Shown piece after piece: positions 36,045 to 46,709 of a DNA stretch of 64,000 bases. The notes beneath the pieces were generated by a model. It was not told the origin of the DNA, searched no databases, and saw nothing but the letters and a program-made list of their open reading frames with translations. The DNA lies in assembly GCA_904395335.1 (NCBI GenBank), contig CAJFNR010000034.1:1-64000 (forward strand). Direction: 5' to 3'. Positions within the stretch are counted from its first letter, which is position 1; each line of letters begins with the position of its first letter. A program made the position numbers and the translations under genes. This stretch comes from Candidatus Avimonas narfae. Lineage in GTDB: Bacteria > Bacillota > Clostridia > Oscillospirales > Acutalibacteraceae.

Positions 36045-36073
36045 AGAATAGCACAATTAATAGGCAATGTCAA
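36045..36073 (-). promoter_or_regulatory. degV promoter
   Basis: Minus strand TTGACA (36073-36068), 17 bp, TATTCT (36050-36045). A small hairpin TCTAGT-N7-ACTAGA sits at the expected transcript start. Confidence 0.6.
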
Positions 36074-36100
36074 CGACCAATGGAAGGCGTCGACAAAGAA

Positions 36101-36147
36101 AAGCGGCGGAAAGAAGGAAAGGCTACCTTTCTATCATTTCCGCCGTT
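36101..36147 (-). terminator. Terminator of the asd-dapA-dapB operon
   Basis: On the minus strand AACGGCGGAAA...CCTTTC pairs with the mirror arm ending TTTCCGCCGC, followed by TTTTC. Located 20 bp after the dapB stop. Confidence 0.75.
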
Positions 36148-36167
36148 TGTGCCAATATCACGGGTTT

Positions 36168-36926
36168 TTACAAGGCTCCTACCAAATCCTTCATCGCGTA
36201 GAAGCCGGCGGGCTGATTTTGCAGGAACAGGGCGGCATTGATAGCGCCCTGAGCAAAGATTTCCTTGGACATGGCAGTGTGGGAGAGGGTGATAACTTCG
36301 TCGTGGCCGGCAAAGATTACTTCATGTTCCCCCACAATGGTGCCCCCGCGGATGGAGGAGATGCCGATTTCCTGCTTTTCGCGCTTTTTGCGCACCGAAT
36401 GGCGCTCATAGACGTATTGGGGGGTGTAGTCCACGCCTTCGGAAACGGCCTGGGCCAGCATCAGAGCGGTCCCGGAGGGGGCGTCCAGCTTTTGGTTGTG
36501 ATGCTTTTCCAGGATCTCGATGTCGAATTCACCGCCCAGTACAGCGGCGGCCTTTTTCGCCAACTCCATCAGCAGGCTGATACCCAAGGACATGTTGGCG
36601 CTGAAAAAGATCGGAATTTCCTGCGAAGCCTCTTTGAGCTGTTCCACCTGTCCGTCGTCTAGTCCAGTGGTGGCGATAACAGCGGGTAGTTTTTTTTCCC
36701 TAGCGTAGGCGAGAATCCCTTTTAGAGCGCCGGGGTTGGAAAAATCCACCAGGACATCCGCTTCCACCCCGCAGTTGAAGGGGTTGCCGAAAACAGGGAA
36801 GCCGGCGTGGCTTTCGGTATTGATGTCCAGTCCGGCCACGATTTCACAGTCGCAGCGTTCGGCGGCGCAGGCCGTAATCATACGGCCCATTTTGCCGTTG
36901 CAGCCGCTGAGCAATATCTTTGTCAC
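36168..36926 (-). CDS. dapB: 4-hydroxy-tetrahydrodipicolinate reductase
   Basis: 252 residues. N-terminal Rossmann motif LLSGCNGKMGRMI, VDFSNP, ATTGL and the catalytic His/Lys region EILEKHHNQKLDAPSGTA, then the RGGTIVGEHEV segment. Reduces hydroxy-tetrahydrodipicolinate. The start is GTG 36926: AAAGAAAGGACG is upstream and it gives the standard N-terminus; no in-frame ATG suits. Third gene of the lysine-riboswitch operon. Confidence 0.95.
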   Translation of the reverse strand: MTKILLSGCNGKMGRMITACAAERCDCEIVAGLDINTESHAGFPVFGNPFNCGVEADVLVDFSNPGALKGILAYAREKKLPAVIATTGLDDGQVEQLKEASQEIPIFFSANMSLGISLLMELAKKAAAVLGGEFDIEILEKHHNQKLDAPSGTALMLAQAVSEGVDYTPQYVYERHSVRKKREKQEIGISSIRGGTIVGEHEVIFAGHDEVITLSHTAMSKEIFAQGAINAALFLQNQPAGFYAMKDLVGAL

Positions 36927-37003
36927 ATGGATACGTCCTTTCTTTTTGAATATAGGTCCCTGCAAAGGGGAAGGGCGGGAGACACAGGTCTCCCGCCCGG
37001 GAA

Positions 37004-37897
37004 TCACGCCATCAGACCGTGCTTTTTCAGTACGGCGGCCAGTGCTTCCCGGCCGGAATCGCTCATGCCGACGAGGGGAAGGCGGCATTCCCCCACATCC
37101 ATCCCTATCAGGTTCATAGCTTCCTTGATCGGGATAGGATTGACGTCGGAGAACAGCGCCTTGGCCATATCCGAAAGCGCCAGCTGCATGGCTAGGCTTC
37201 CGGCCGTGTCACCGGCAAACCAGCGTTCGCAGATCTGGTCCGTTTCTTTGGGCAGAATGTTGGACATGACGGAGATAACGCCCTTGCCGCCCATCGCCAG
37301 CATAGGAACCACCTGATCGTCGTTTCCGGAATACAAATCCAGGCTGTCGCCGCAGAGGGCCGCCGTGCGTACAATGGAGGACATGTTGCCGTTGGCCTCT
37401 TTGACAGCGACGATGTACGGGTTTTTGCTCAGCTCCCGGTAGGTTTCCGGCTGGATGTCCACACCGGTTCGGGAGGGGACGTTGTAAAGAATCAGCGGCA
37501 TTCTGACCCGATCAGCTATCGTATTATAATGAGCGATCAGCCCCCGCTGGGATGTTTTGTTGTAATACGGCGTAACCACCAGCAGGGCGTCCGCCTTCAG
37601 TCGTTTGGCTTCCTCGGACAGTTCGATGCAATAGCTGGTTTCATTGGAACCAGTGCCTGCGATGACGGGGATCCGCCCCTTCACCTGTTCGACCGTGGCC
37701 CGGATGACGGAGGTATGCTCCTCATGGTTCAATGTAGAGGATTCGCCGGTGGTTCCACAGGCGATGATGGCGTCGGTTCCGTTTTCGATCTGCCATTCCA
37801 CCAGCTCCCGGTACTTTTCGTAATTGACGCTGCCGTCCGCCTTCATGGGGGTGACGATGGCGACACCGGTTCCGCGAAAGATGGTATTCTTTTTCAT
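37004..37897 (-). CDS. dapA: 4-hydroxy-tetrahydrodipicolinate synthase
   Basis: 297 residues, TIM barrel. It has GTTGESSTL, the Tyr in LYNVPSRTG and the Schiff-base Lys in IVAVKEANG. Condenses pyruvate with aspartate semialdehyde. Second gene of the asd-dapA-dapB operon. Confidence 0.97.
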   Translation of the reverse strand: MKKNTIFRGTGVAIVTPMKADGSVNYEKYRELVEWQIENGTDAIIACGTTGESSTLNHEEHTSVIRATVEQVKGRIPVIAGTGSNETSYCIELSEEAKRLKADALLVVTPYYNKTSQRGLIAHYNTIADRVRMPLILYNVPSRTGVDIQPETYRELSKNPYIVAVKEANGNMSSIVRTAALCGDSLDLYSGNDDQVVPMLAMGGKGVISVMSNILPKETDQICERWFAGDTAGSLAMQLALSDMAKALFSDVNPIPIKEAMNLIGMDVGECRLPLVGMSDSGREALAAVLKKHGLMA

Positions 37898-37946
37898 AAC
37901 GCCTTATCTCCCTTCACAGTTCAGAATGATGGATCAGCAAAAGCGT

Positions 37947-39023
37947 TCAGTCCATGTAGCCTTTGGCACACAGCAGCTCCGCCAGCAGTACGGCGCCGCC
38001 CGCCGCACCGCGCAGGGTGTTGTGGGACAGGCCGACAAATTTATAGTCGTACTGCGTATCCTCCCGCAGACGTCCCAGTGAGACGGCCATGCCGCCCTCC
38101 AAACCGCGATGCAGCTTGGTCTGAGGCATGTTGTCCTCTTCGAAATAGTGCAGGAACTGCTTGGGGGCGCTGGGCAGCGCCAACCTCTGTGGCTCACCGG
38201 AAAATTCCTTCCAGGCGGTGAGAATTTCCTCCTTGGAGGGCTTGTTTTCAAACCGGCAGTAGACGGCGGCGAAATGGCCGTCGCTCACCGGCACCCGCAG
38301 ACACTGGGCCGTGAAAGCGGGAGAGTCAGCGGGGACAATCTGGTTGCCTTCTATATGGCCCCAAATCTTCAGCGGTTCCTGTTCGGATTTTTCCTCCTCT
38401 CCGCCGATATACGGAATGACGTTATCCACCATTTCCGGCCAGGTGGCAAAGGTTTTTCCGGCCCCGGAAATGGCTTGGTAGGTGCATACCAGTACCTGGC
38501 TGAGTCTCCAGCGGGACAGCGGGTACAGGGCGGGAACATAGCTTTGCAGCGAACAGTTGGACTTCACTGCGATGAAGCCACGGCGCGCGCCCAGACGGCG
38601 GCGCTGAGCGGGGATGATCTCCAGGTGGGAGGCGTTGATCTCCGGAATGACCATGGGAACATCCGGTGTGAAACGGTGGGCGCTGTTGTTGGACACCACC
38701 GGGCATTCCGCCCGGGCATAGGCCTCTTCCAGCGCTTTGATTTCCGCCTTGGGCATGTTGACAGCACAGAATACAAAATCCACCTGAGAGGCGACCTCTT
38801 CCGTATGGGCGGCATCCAACACCGTGAGCTTTCGCAGGCTGTCCGGCATGGGCTCCTCCATCATCCAGCGGTTTCCCACCGCCTCCTCATAGGTCTTTCC
38901 GGCGGAGCGGGAGCTGGCGGCCAGCGCTGTTACCCTGAACCACGGATGCTGATGGAGGAGCAGGGCGAAACGCTGTCCCACCATACCCGTGCAGCCGATA
39001 ATTCCGACGCGATACGTTTTCAT
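37947..39023 (-). CDS. asd: Aspartate-semialdehyde dehydrogenase
   Basis: About 358 residues, the larger archaeal/yeast-like ASADH type. NADP motif GIIGCTGMVGQRF, nucleophile Cys in VKSNCSLQSYVPAL, and VPVSDGHFAAV with a catalytic His. Makes aspartate semialdehyde. ATG 39023 is preferred over ATG 39032 because GAAAGGATGG then has better spacing. First gene behind the lysine riboswitch. Confidence 0.95.
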   Translation of the reverse strand: MKTYRVGIIGCTGMVGQRFALLLHQHPWFRVTALAASSRSAGKTYEEAVGNRWMMEEPMPDSLRKLTVLDAAHTEEVASQVDFVFCAVNMPKAEIKALEEAYARAECPVVSNNSAHRFTPDVPMVIPEINASHLEIIPAQRRRLGARRGFIAVKSNCSLQSYVPALYPLSRWRLSQVLVCTYQAISGAGKTFATWPEMVDNVIPYIGGEEEKSEQEPLKIWGHIEGNQIVPADSPAFTAQCLRVPVSDGHFAAVYCRFENKPSKEEILTAWKEFSGEPQRLALPSAPKQFLHYFEEDNMPQTKLHRGLEGGMAVSLGRLREDTQYDYKFVGLSHNTLRGAAGGAVLLAELLCAKGYMD

Positions 39024-39061
39024 ATCATCCATCCTTTCACAGCCGGCAACGAATAGAAAAT

Positions 39062-39087
39062 AAAAAAAACGGTTGAAAACCGGTTGT
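39062..39087 (-). terminator. Riboswitch-linked terminator
   Basis: Minus strand CGGTT-TTC-AACCG followed by T8. The stem is short; with the upstream hairpin TCCGCCC-CGAC-GGGCGGA (39132-39115) it may form the expression platform of the lysine riboswitch. Confidence 0.6.
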
Positions 39088-39139
39088 CACAGCCCTATAA
39101 TAGAAGCACTGAGATCCGCCCGTCGGGGCGGAGAAATCA

Positions 39140-39306
39140 GAATAGCGCTCCATCAACGGCTGATGGCAACCGGACGGCTGTTCACCGTACGGCCAGGTGC
39201 ACCGCTTCCCGGCAGCGGAGTACCTTCGGCATCGCCGCCTTTCCTCCGCTTTCCATGGCCCGGGGCCTCCAGCGGGTTACTTTTCGGCTGATGCACCTCT
39301 ATTCGA
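39140..39306 (-). promoter_or_regulatory. Lysine riboswitch (L box)
   Basis: Reading the minus strand, conserved pieces appear in order: AGAGGTGCATC, GGCGATGCCGAAGG, GAACAGCCGTC and GGAGCGCTAT, spanning about 165 nt as expected. Lies between the promoter at 39359-39331 and asd. Lysine binding would favour the terminator at 39087-39062 and shut off asd-dapA-dapB. Confidence 0.93.
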
Positions 39307-39330
39307 TATTCGATGCATTGGTTAAGGCAC

Positions 39331-39359
39331 ATTGTATCATCCCATTCACTCCTTGTCAA
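39331..39359 (-). promoter_or_regulatory. asd-dapA-dapB promoter
   Basis: Minus strand TTGACA (39359-39354), 17 bp, TACAAT (39336-39331). Transcription begins about 20 nt before the riboswitch. Confidence 0.8.
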
Positions 39360-39416
39360 ATCAAAATACTGTAAATACCAGATCCTATTTTTATACAATA
39401 CGGAAAGGCCATGTCC

Positions 39417-40442
39417 ATGAAAACACATGATTTTTTTTATGATCTTCCCCAGGAGCTCATTGCTCAGGAACCCATTGAGCCCCGGGATCATTCCCGGTTG
39501 CTGTCCGTGAACAGGGTTACCGGCGAATGGGAGGATACCGTTTTTACCGAGCTGCCTCGGTTCCTTCGCCCGGGCGACTGCCTGATCCTCAACGACAGCC
39601 GTGTACTGCCCGCCCGCCTCTACGGACAGCGAAAGGATACCGGCGGGGCGGTGGAGCTTCTTCTGCTTCACCCCCAGGGAAATGACTGCTGGGAGGTGCT
39701 GGCGGGTCCGGGAAAGAAGGCCCGCCCCGGAACAACCCTGACCTTCGGCGGCGGAAAGCTGGAGGCCGATGTGCTGGATATCGTCGACGAGGGCAACCGG
39801 TTGGTGCGGTTCCGCTATGAAGGAAACTTCTATGCGCTGCTGGAGGAGATCGGTCAAATGCCCCTGCCACACTATATTACGCACAAACTGAAAAACAAAG
39901 AACGGTATCAGACGGTCTATTCGCGGGAATCGGGTTCCGCAGCGGCGCCCACCGCTGGACTTCATTTTACGCAGGAGTTGTTGGACCGGATCCGGGAAAT
40001 GGGGGTATCCATCGGTTTTGTAACGCTCCATGTGGGTTTGGGCACTTTTCGTCCGGTAAAGGTGGACGAAATCACCCATCACAAAATGCACGCCGAGCAC
40101 TACGAGCTGTCGGAGACAACCGCCGCCCTGATCAACCGGACACGGGAGACAGGGGGGCGGGTCATCGCGGTCGGGACCACCAGCTGCCGCACACTGGAAA
40201 GCGTGGGGCTTCGCGGAGGCCGGGTGGAGGCGTCGGAGGGCTGGACCGATATTTTTATTTATCCCGGCTATTCGTTCCAGGTGATCGACGGACTCATTAC
40301 CAACTTCCATCTGCCGGAAAGCACGCTCATCATGCTGGTGAGCGCTTTTGCCGGCTACGACCATACGATGGCGGCCTACCGTCATGCGGTGGAGCAGCGG
40401 TACCGCTTTTTCAGCTTCGGCGATGCCATGCTCCTCTTATAG
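39417..40442 (+). CDS. queA: S-adenosylmethionine:tRNA ribosyltransferase-isomerase
   Basis: About 341 residues. [54 protein letters not shown] and [16 protein letters not shown] are all QueA signatures. Makes epoxyqueuosine in tRNA. ATG 39417 is taken because GGAAAGG is then 9 bp away; ATG 39411 is too close. Divergent from the lysine operon. No tgt follows in the window. Confidence 0.96.
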   Translation: MKTHDFFYDLPQELIAQEPIEPRDHSRLLSVNRVTGEWEDTVFTELPRFLRPGDCLILNDSRVLPARLYGQRKDTGGAVELLLLHPQGNDCWEVLAGPGKKARPGTTLTFGGGKLEADVLDIVDEGNRLVRFRYEGNFYALLEEIGQMPLPHYITHKLKNKERYQTVYSRESGSAAAPTAGLHFTQELLDRIREMGVSIGFVTLHVGLGTFRPVKVDEITHHKMHAEHYELSETTAALINRTRETGGRVIAVGTTSCRTLESVGLRGGRVEASEGWTDIFIYPGYSFQVIDGLITNFHLPESTLIMLVSAFAGYDHTMAAYRHAVEQRYRFFSFGDAMLLL

Positions 40443-40457
40443 GGGAGTTCTGTCAAG

Positions 40458-40503
40458 AAAAAGCCGGCATAGGCGATAGCAGGCGCCTGTGCCGGCTTTT
40501 TTT
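40458..40503 (+). terminator. Bidirectional terminator after queA
   Basis: AAAAAGCCGGCATAGGCG and CGCCTGTGCCGGCTTTTTTT pair around a short loop, with A and T runs on both sides, serving queA and the convergent DUF1905 gene. Confidence 0.88.
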
Positions 40504-40505
40504 GC

Positions 40506-40799
40506 TTATTTCGACTCGCTTCGCTCCCGCAGAGTGACCCATACGGTATCACCCGGTTGCTTTCCGATTTTGGCCCGGATGTCCTTTCGCACTCCTAGAA
40601 TATGGCCGGGGGTTTTCATTCGTACCAGAGTGCCGTCATAGGGAACGCCGTCAAAGGTGGCGTGTACCTTGACCCGCCCTTTGCCGAACTCTTTCCGGAC
40701 ATCATAAGGAAATTCAATATAGGCGCCGTCCAAATCGGGGACTTTTTTTAGAATCGCTTCGAATTCGTAAAGCTTTTCCTTCAAGAGAGACTCCTCCAT
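40506..40799 (-). CDS. DUF1905 domain protein
   Basis: About 97 residues. Contains [38 protein letters not shown] and a final [11 protein letters not shown] segment: the small beta-barrel DUF1905 fold. No enzymatic residues are known. ATG 40799 starts 10 bp after the hydrolase stop; a TTG at 40823 would overlap it. Second gene of a two-gene operon. Confidence 0.8.
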   Translation of the reverse strand: MEESLLKEKLYEFEAILKKVPDLDGAYIEFPYDVRKEFGKGRVKVHATFDGVPYDGTLVRMKTPGHILGVRKDIRAKIGKQPGDTVWVTLRERSESK

Positions 40800-40809
40800 C
40801 GTTGCTCTA

Positions 40810-41580
40810 TTACATCGTGGCAAACCACCCGACGACAGTCTCTGTCAGCAGTCGGGTGTCCTCCGGGCGGCCGAAGCCGTGTTCGGCCCCCGGAATGGTC
40901 ACAAAGCGGCTCCGGGAATTGGGGCGGCCGTATTGCCTGGCGATGTCGTAGGATACAAAGGTGTCCCGGTCGCCGTGTAGGGTCAGTGTCGGCAGGTTCA
41001 GGGAACGCAGCACTTCATAGGGGCGAATCGTCTCCATCTCCTCAATGAGGGATTTGCCCACCCGGAAATGTCCGTCGATCAGCAGGTAGCCCTTCTCCTT
41101 CAGGCTGCGGAATCCCTCTTCATGAAAGGAACGCTTGGCCCAGGGAAGCTCCGGCTTCAGAAAGGTGCGCTCCAGATCCAGTACCGGATTGAGCAGTACC
41201 AGACTTTCGATCCCCTCCGTCCCGTATTTCTCCAGCAACATCAGGGCTGTGGCCGCGCCGAAGCTGGCGGCGATAATGCTTACCGGCAGCGCCCAGCGTT
41301 CCCGGATCAGCCTGAGACTGGCAGCGGCATCGTCAACCTCCCCGCGGATGGTCATCTCCTCCGATTGGCCGGTACTTTTTCCGTGCCCGCGGAAATCAAA
41401 ACGGAAGCTGTTGATCCCGAGGGAAAGCAACCGGTCGGCAAAAAGGGGATAAAGTGGCTCCTCCTTGCTGGAGTTTATTCCATGGAGCATCAGTACCGCC
41501 CGCTTCGGTACCTCTGTTTCCAGCAAAACGCCGTCCAGCTGGATACCATCCGTGCTGGGATATTGAAGATGTGTTTGCAT
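40810..41580 (-). CDS. Alpha/beta-hydrolase (serine aminopeptidase/esterase-like)
   Basis: 256 residues. [13 protein letters not shown] (oxyanion), FDFRGHGKS, nucleophile Ser in A-A-S-F-G-A, Asp in LHGDRDTFV and His in GAEHGFG form a complete triad. Cytoplasmic (no signal peptide). ATG 41580 follows GGGAGGG. Substrate unknown. First gene of the operon with the DUF1905 gene. Confidence 0.85.
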   Translation of the reverse strand: MQTHLQYPSTDGIQLDGVLLETEVPKRAVLMLHGINSSKEEPLYPLFADRLLSLGINSFRFDFRGHGKSTGQSEEMTIRGEVDDAAASLRLIRERWALPVSIIAASFGAATALMLLEKYGTEGIESLVLLNPVLDLERTFLKPELPWAKRSFHEEGFRSLKEKGYLLIDGHFRVGKSLIEEMETIRPYEVLRSLNLPTLTLHGDRDTFVSYDIARQYGRPNSRSRFVTIPGAEHGFGRPEDTRLLTETVVGWFATM

Positions 41581-41667
41581 AGTTTGCCCTCCCAGAATGA
41601 AAAAATAACGCGCGTGTTTTGGAGTGAAAGGATTCATTCTCACAGTGAACTTGTTTGGATTAAGAGA

Positions 41668-41696
41668 ATTGTATTCCCTACACCGGCGGCTGTCAA
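41668..41696 (-). promoter_or_regulatory. Promoter of the hydrolase-DUF1905 operon
   Basis: Minus strand TTGACA (41696-41691), 17 bp, TACAAT (41673-41668), giving an untranslated leader of about 80 nt. The rest of the 341-bp gap up to the ABC transporter shows only a weak TACAAT (41882-41887) on the plus strand without a matching -35. Confidence 0.75.
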
Positions 41697-41921
41697 TAAT
41701 GGTTGCCGCAGTTTAAGGCGGTTGTTTACGGCATTCGTATAAGTGAGCCGGTAGGCCGTCGGCATACCGGCAAAATTGTCTGTTGCGTCCGGGGGGATTT
41801 TACAGCGGCAAGGTTGCAAAACCGTAAGGTTTCGGGGAAAATTGTAAGATGAATGGATGGCAGAGCGCTTCTCCGGTTTGCTACAATATAGCCGCAAAAC
41901 AACCAAAGGGGGAACGGCGTT

Positions 41922-42686
41922 ATGCCTATTCTCGAAGTCAACCGTGTACAAAAGATATATACGGCGCGCTCCGGCGGCAGTCAGGTACAGGCGCTGAGAA
42001 GCGTGTCCTTTGATGTGGAACAGGGCGAGTATGTGGCCATCATGGGAGAATCCGGCTCCGGCAAAACCACGCTGCTGAATATTCTGGCGGCACTGGATAA
42101 GCCCACGGCGGGGACGGTGCTGCTGGACGGCCGCGATCTGAGCGGCATCAAAAGCACAGAGCTGTCCGCCTTTCGCCGGGATCATCTGGGGTTCGTTTTT
42201 CAGGATTTCAATCTGCTGGATACGCTTTCCCTCCAGGACAATCTGCTGCTGCCGTTGGTTTTGGCCGGGCGTCCTTACCGGGAGATGAAGCAGCGTGGAG
42301 ACGATTTGGCGGCACGGTTGGGCCTGACGCCGTTGTTGCCGAAGTTTCCCTATGAGGTATCCGGGGGACAAAAGCAGCGGGCAGCGGTGGCACGTGCCCT
42401 GATCACGCGGCCGCGGCTGATCCTGGCGGACGAGCCCACCGGAGCGTTGGATTCCCGCTCCACCGATGAGCTGTTGGAACTGTTTGCCCAGGTAAACCGG
42501 GAGGGGCAGACGCTGCTGATGGTTACCCATTCGGTCAAAGCGGCCAGCCATGCCGGGCGGGTGCTGTTTATCCGCGACGGGGAGGTCTATCACCAGCTTT
42601 ATCGGGGTAAGGCAAGCCGTGAAAGCTTTTATCAAAAAATCACAGATACCTTGACGGTGCTGGCGACAGGAGGGGAACGGCAGTGA
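41922..42686 (+). CDS. BceA-type ABC transporter ATP-binding protein
   Basis: 254 residues. Walker A GESGSGKTTLL, Q-loop FVFQDFNLLDTL, signature VSGGQKQRAAVARAL, Walker B LILADEPTGALD and H-loop VTHS. Strong match to the MacB/BceA class that powers antimicrobial-peptide resistance exporters. AAAGGGGG precedes ATG 41922. Overlaps the permease by 4 bp (GTGA). Confidence 0.92.
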   Translation: MPILEVNRVQKIYTARSGGSQVQALRSVSFDVEQGEYVAIMGESGSGKTTLLNILAALDKPTAGTVLLDGRDLSGIKSTELSAFRRDHLGFVFQDFNLLDTLSLQDNLLLPLVLAGRPYREMKQRGDDLAARLGLTPLLPKFPYEVSGGQKQRAAVARALITRPRLILADEPTGALDSRSTDELLELFAQVNREGQTLLMVTHSVKAASHAGRVLFIRDGEVYHQLYRGKASRESFYQKITDTLTVLATGGERQ

Positions 42687-44704
42687 AAAAAGGATTTTAT
42701 TGGCGTTTAGCGGTTACGGGAATCTCCAAGAACCGTCAAATGTATCTTCCTTATATTCTCACCTGCACCGGCATGGTGATGATGTATTATATCGTCGCCT
42801 TCCTGTCCTCCTATGAAGGGGTGGCCGCCATGCCCGGCGGAAGCTCCATGCAGATGATGCTTTCTATGGGCTGCGGCGTGATCGGCGTGTTTTCCCTGAT
42901 CTTTTTGTTCTATACCAACTCCTTTCTGATCCGGAGACGCAAAAAGGAATTCGGCCTGTACAATATTCTGGGGATGGGCAAGGGGAACCTGGCCCGTATC
43001 CTGATCTGGGAAAGCGTCATTGTGGCGGTTATTTCCCTGGCAGGCGGGCTGATCTGCGGTATCCTGTTTTCCAAGCTGGCTGAGCTGTGCATGGCCAACA
43101 TGCTGGGGGGCGACATCAGTCCTGTTTTTGCGGTGGACCCCCAAGTGGTGACGCAGACGCTGCTTCTTTTCGCGGTAATTTATCTGCTGATTCTCCTCAA
43201 CGCCCTTCGTCAGATTCATTTGTCCAACCCGGTGGATCTGCTCCGCAGCGACCGGGTGGGGGAGAAGCCGCCCAAGGCCAATTGGATTCTGGCGTTGCTA
43301 GGCACATTGATTCTAGCGGCGGCCTATTATCTGGCCCTGACCATCGAGGACCCGGTTTCTGCACTGATCTGGTTTTTTGTCGCCGTGGTGATGGTCATCA
43401 TCGCCACCTATCTGTTGTTTGTGGCGGGGTCGGTGGCGCTGTGCCGCCTGCTGCAGAAAAACAAGCGGTATTATTATCAGACCAACCACCTGATTTCGGT
43501 GTCGTCCATGGCCTACCGCATGAAGCGCAATGGCGCCGGACTGGCTTCCATCTGCATCCTTTCCACCATGGTGCTGGTCATGCTGTCTTCCACCGCCTGC
43601 CTTTATCTGGGAACGGAAAACTCCCTGCGATCCCGGTATCCCCGTAACATCGTCGTGGATACCTATTCCATGGAGGAGGCCCACGCGGACGCGGTACATG
43701 CCGCTGTGGACGGCGTGCTGGCAAAAGAGGGAGAACAGGCGGAGAACCTGCTTCACTACCGCTATCTGGACGTATCGGGCATTCTTAACGGAGATCGGGT
43801 GACCTTTGATGAAAGCGCCCTGACCGGCTGGGATCTGGCCGGCGTGTGTCAGATGTTTATCGTTCCCCTGGAGGATTACAACCGCCTGATGGGAACCTCG
43901 GAAACGCTGGAGCCGGACCAGGTGCTGCTGTACAGCACCAAATCCGAATATTCCCATGACACCATTACCCTGGAGGGGATCGGAAGCTGGCGGGTGAAGG
44001 AACATCTGTCCTCCTTTGAAAACAACGGCGTTGATTCCATGCAGATCTTTTCGTCCCTCTTCCTGTTTGTCCCCGATATCGAGGTGATGGAGGGTTATTT
44101 TGACGCGATGGCGGAATCCTACGGGGACACCCGTGCCTACAAGCACGACTATCTGGGCTTTGATCTTGCCTGCGATGATGAGAAACAGACCGCTATCCAG
44201 CAGGAAATTACCCGCGCTGTTGAACAGCTGACATCAGACGGCAATGAGTTCCCCATGGTCAGCATCGAGGGTGTGGCCCGGGAGCGGGCGGGATTTTACG
44301 CCCTGTACGGAGGGCTGTTCTTCCTGGGAATCCTGCTGGGTATCGTCTTTATCATCGGGGCGGTGCTGATCATGTACTATAAGCAGATAACGGAGGGATA
44401 TGAGGACCAGGACCGTTTCGACATCCTGCAGAAGGTAGGCATGACGAAAAAGGAGATCCGCCGCAGCATCAATTCCCAGGTGCTCACCGTGTTTTTCCTG
44501 CCGCTGCTGATGGCGGGGCTTCATGTGGCCTTTGCCTTCCCGCTGATTTCCAAGCTGCTGGTCCTGTTCAATCTGACCGACACCCTTCTCCTGATCGGCA
44601 TCACGGCGGGGTCCTTCCTGCTTTTTGCCCTGTTTTACGTGGTGGTTTACCGTGTGACTTCCCGCGCCTATTTCCGCATTGTCAGCGGCGCAAAGGAGGG
44701 GTGA
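42683..44704 (+). CDS. BceB-type FtsX-like permease
   Basis: 673 residues, the BceB length. Ten membrane helices with a long extracytoplasmic domain (about residues 310-530) between helices 7 and 8, the bacitracin/lantibiotic-sensing region in BceAB transporters. EEFGLYNILGMGK-like coupling motif is present as RRKKEFGLYNILGMGKGNLAR. GTG start overlapping the ATPase stop. The usual BceRS two-component genes are not adjacent. Confidence 0.9.
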   Translation: MKKGFYWRLAVTGISKNRQMYLPYILTCTGMVMMYYIVAFLSSYEGVAAMPGGSSMQMMLSMGCGVIGVFSLIFLFYTNSFLIRRRKKEFGLYNILGMGKGNLARILIWESVIVAVISLAGGLICGILFSKLAELCMANMLGGDISPVFAVDPQVVTQTLLLFAVIYLLILLNALRQIHLSNPVDLLRSDRVGEKPPKANWILALLGTLILAAAYYLALTIEDPVSALIWFFVAVVMVIIATYLLFVAGSVALCRLLQKNKRYYYQTNHLISVSSMAYRMKRNGAGLASICILSTMVLVMLSSTACLYLGTENSLRSRYPRNIVVDTYSMEEAHADAVHAAVDGVLAKEGEQAENLLHYRYLDVSGILNGDRVTFDESALTGWDLAGVCQMFIVPLEDYNRLMGTSETLEPDQVLLYSTKSEYSHDTITLEGIGSWRVKEHLSSFENNGVDSMQIFSSLFLFVPDIEVMEGYFDAMAESYGDTRAYKHDYLGFDLACDDEKQTAIQQEITRAVEQLTSDGNEFPMVSIEGVARERAGFYALYGGLFFLGILLGIVFIIGAVLIMYYKQITEGYEDQDRFDILQKVGMTKKEIRRSINSQVLTVFFLPLLMAGLHVAFAFPLISKLLVLFNLTDTLLLIGITAGSFLLFALFYVVVYRVTSRAYFRIVSGAKEG

Positions 44705-44707
44705 CCG

Positions 44708-45181
44708 GTGGCGAGACGGTGGTGCCTGGTTCTGGCAGCGCTGCTGATGGCGGCGACGCTTGCCTCCTGCCGCTGGGAATCGGAGGATATGCAGCGGGTC
44801 GTGGACGGGTATGAGGCGCTGGTCTCCGCAGTGGGAAGTTTTCAGATTACCAATGACCGGGAGCTGATCGGCAGCCGGATGCGGGGGACAGACGCCTATA
44901 CGGGAAGCTATACCGCGGATTGTCAGGATGCCGACGGACGCGATGTGATCTTTGGCGGCGCTTCCATCCGGACCCGCCGGCTTCACCTCACCGGGCAGGT
45001 GAGGACGGAAGCGGGAACGGCCCGTCTTAGAATCCGCCTGGGGGAGGAGGCGCAGTATTGGGAGCCGGATGAAAACGGCTGTTTCGATATACCGCTGCTC
45101 CTGAGCGGCGGCGGCAATTACATCATGGTGGACTTTGAGGGTTTCAGGGGTACGGTGGAGTTGACCGTGACCGAGGAATAA
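44708..45181 (+). CDS. Small lipoprotein linked to the BceAB transporter
   Basis: 157 residues starting at GTG 44708, four bases after the permease stop, with AAAGGAGGGG upstream. A signal peptide with lipobox L-A-S-C21 predicts anchoring outside the membrane. The mature part is beta-rich and acidic and I do not recognise it; its transcriptional linkage suggests an accessory or substrate-binding role for the exporter. Confidence 0.65.
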   Translation: MARRWCLVLAALLMAATLASCRWESEDMQRVVDGYEALVSAVGSFQITNDRELIGSRMRGTDAYTGSYTADCQDADGRDVIFGGASIRTRRLHLTGQVRTEAGTARLRIRLGEEAQYWEPDENGCFDIPLLLSGGGNYIMVDFEGFRGTVELTVTEE

Positions 45182-45289
45182 ATCCCCCCAGGGTCTAGGA
45201 CAAGACGCCTGCGGTACGTATTTTCCCCGGAATACGGGGAAGGCCGTGAAGCCGCGAAAGGCCGGGGCAGCTTCGTTTCTCCCGCTTGA

Positions 45290-46648
<1,359 letters not shown>

Positions 46649-46662
46649 GTGGTGGGCATATG

Positions 46663-46694
46663 AGAAGGGAGAGGCGAAATCGCCTCTCCCTTCT
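46663..46694 (+). terminator. Bidirectional terminator between eno and the ABC-2 operon
   Basis: AGAAGGGAGAGGCGA pairs perfectly with TCGCCTCTCCCTTCT. Weak T-run, but centrally placed between convergent genes. Confidence 0.7.
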
Positions 46695-46709
46695 GACTAT
46701 ACGGATGCG

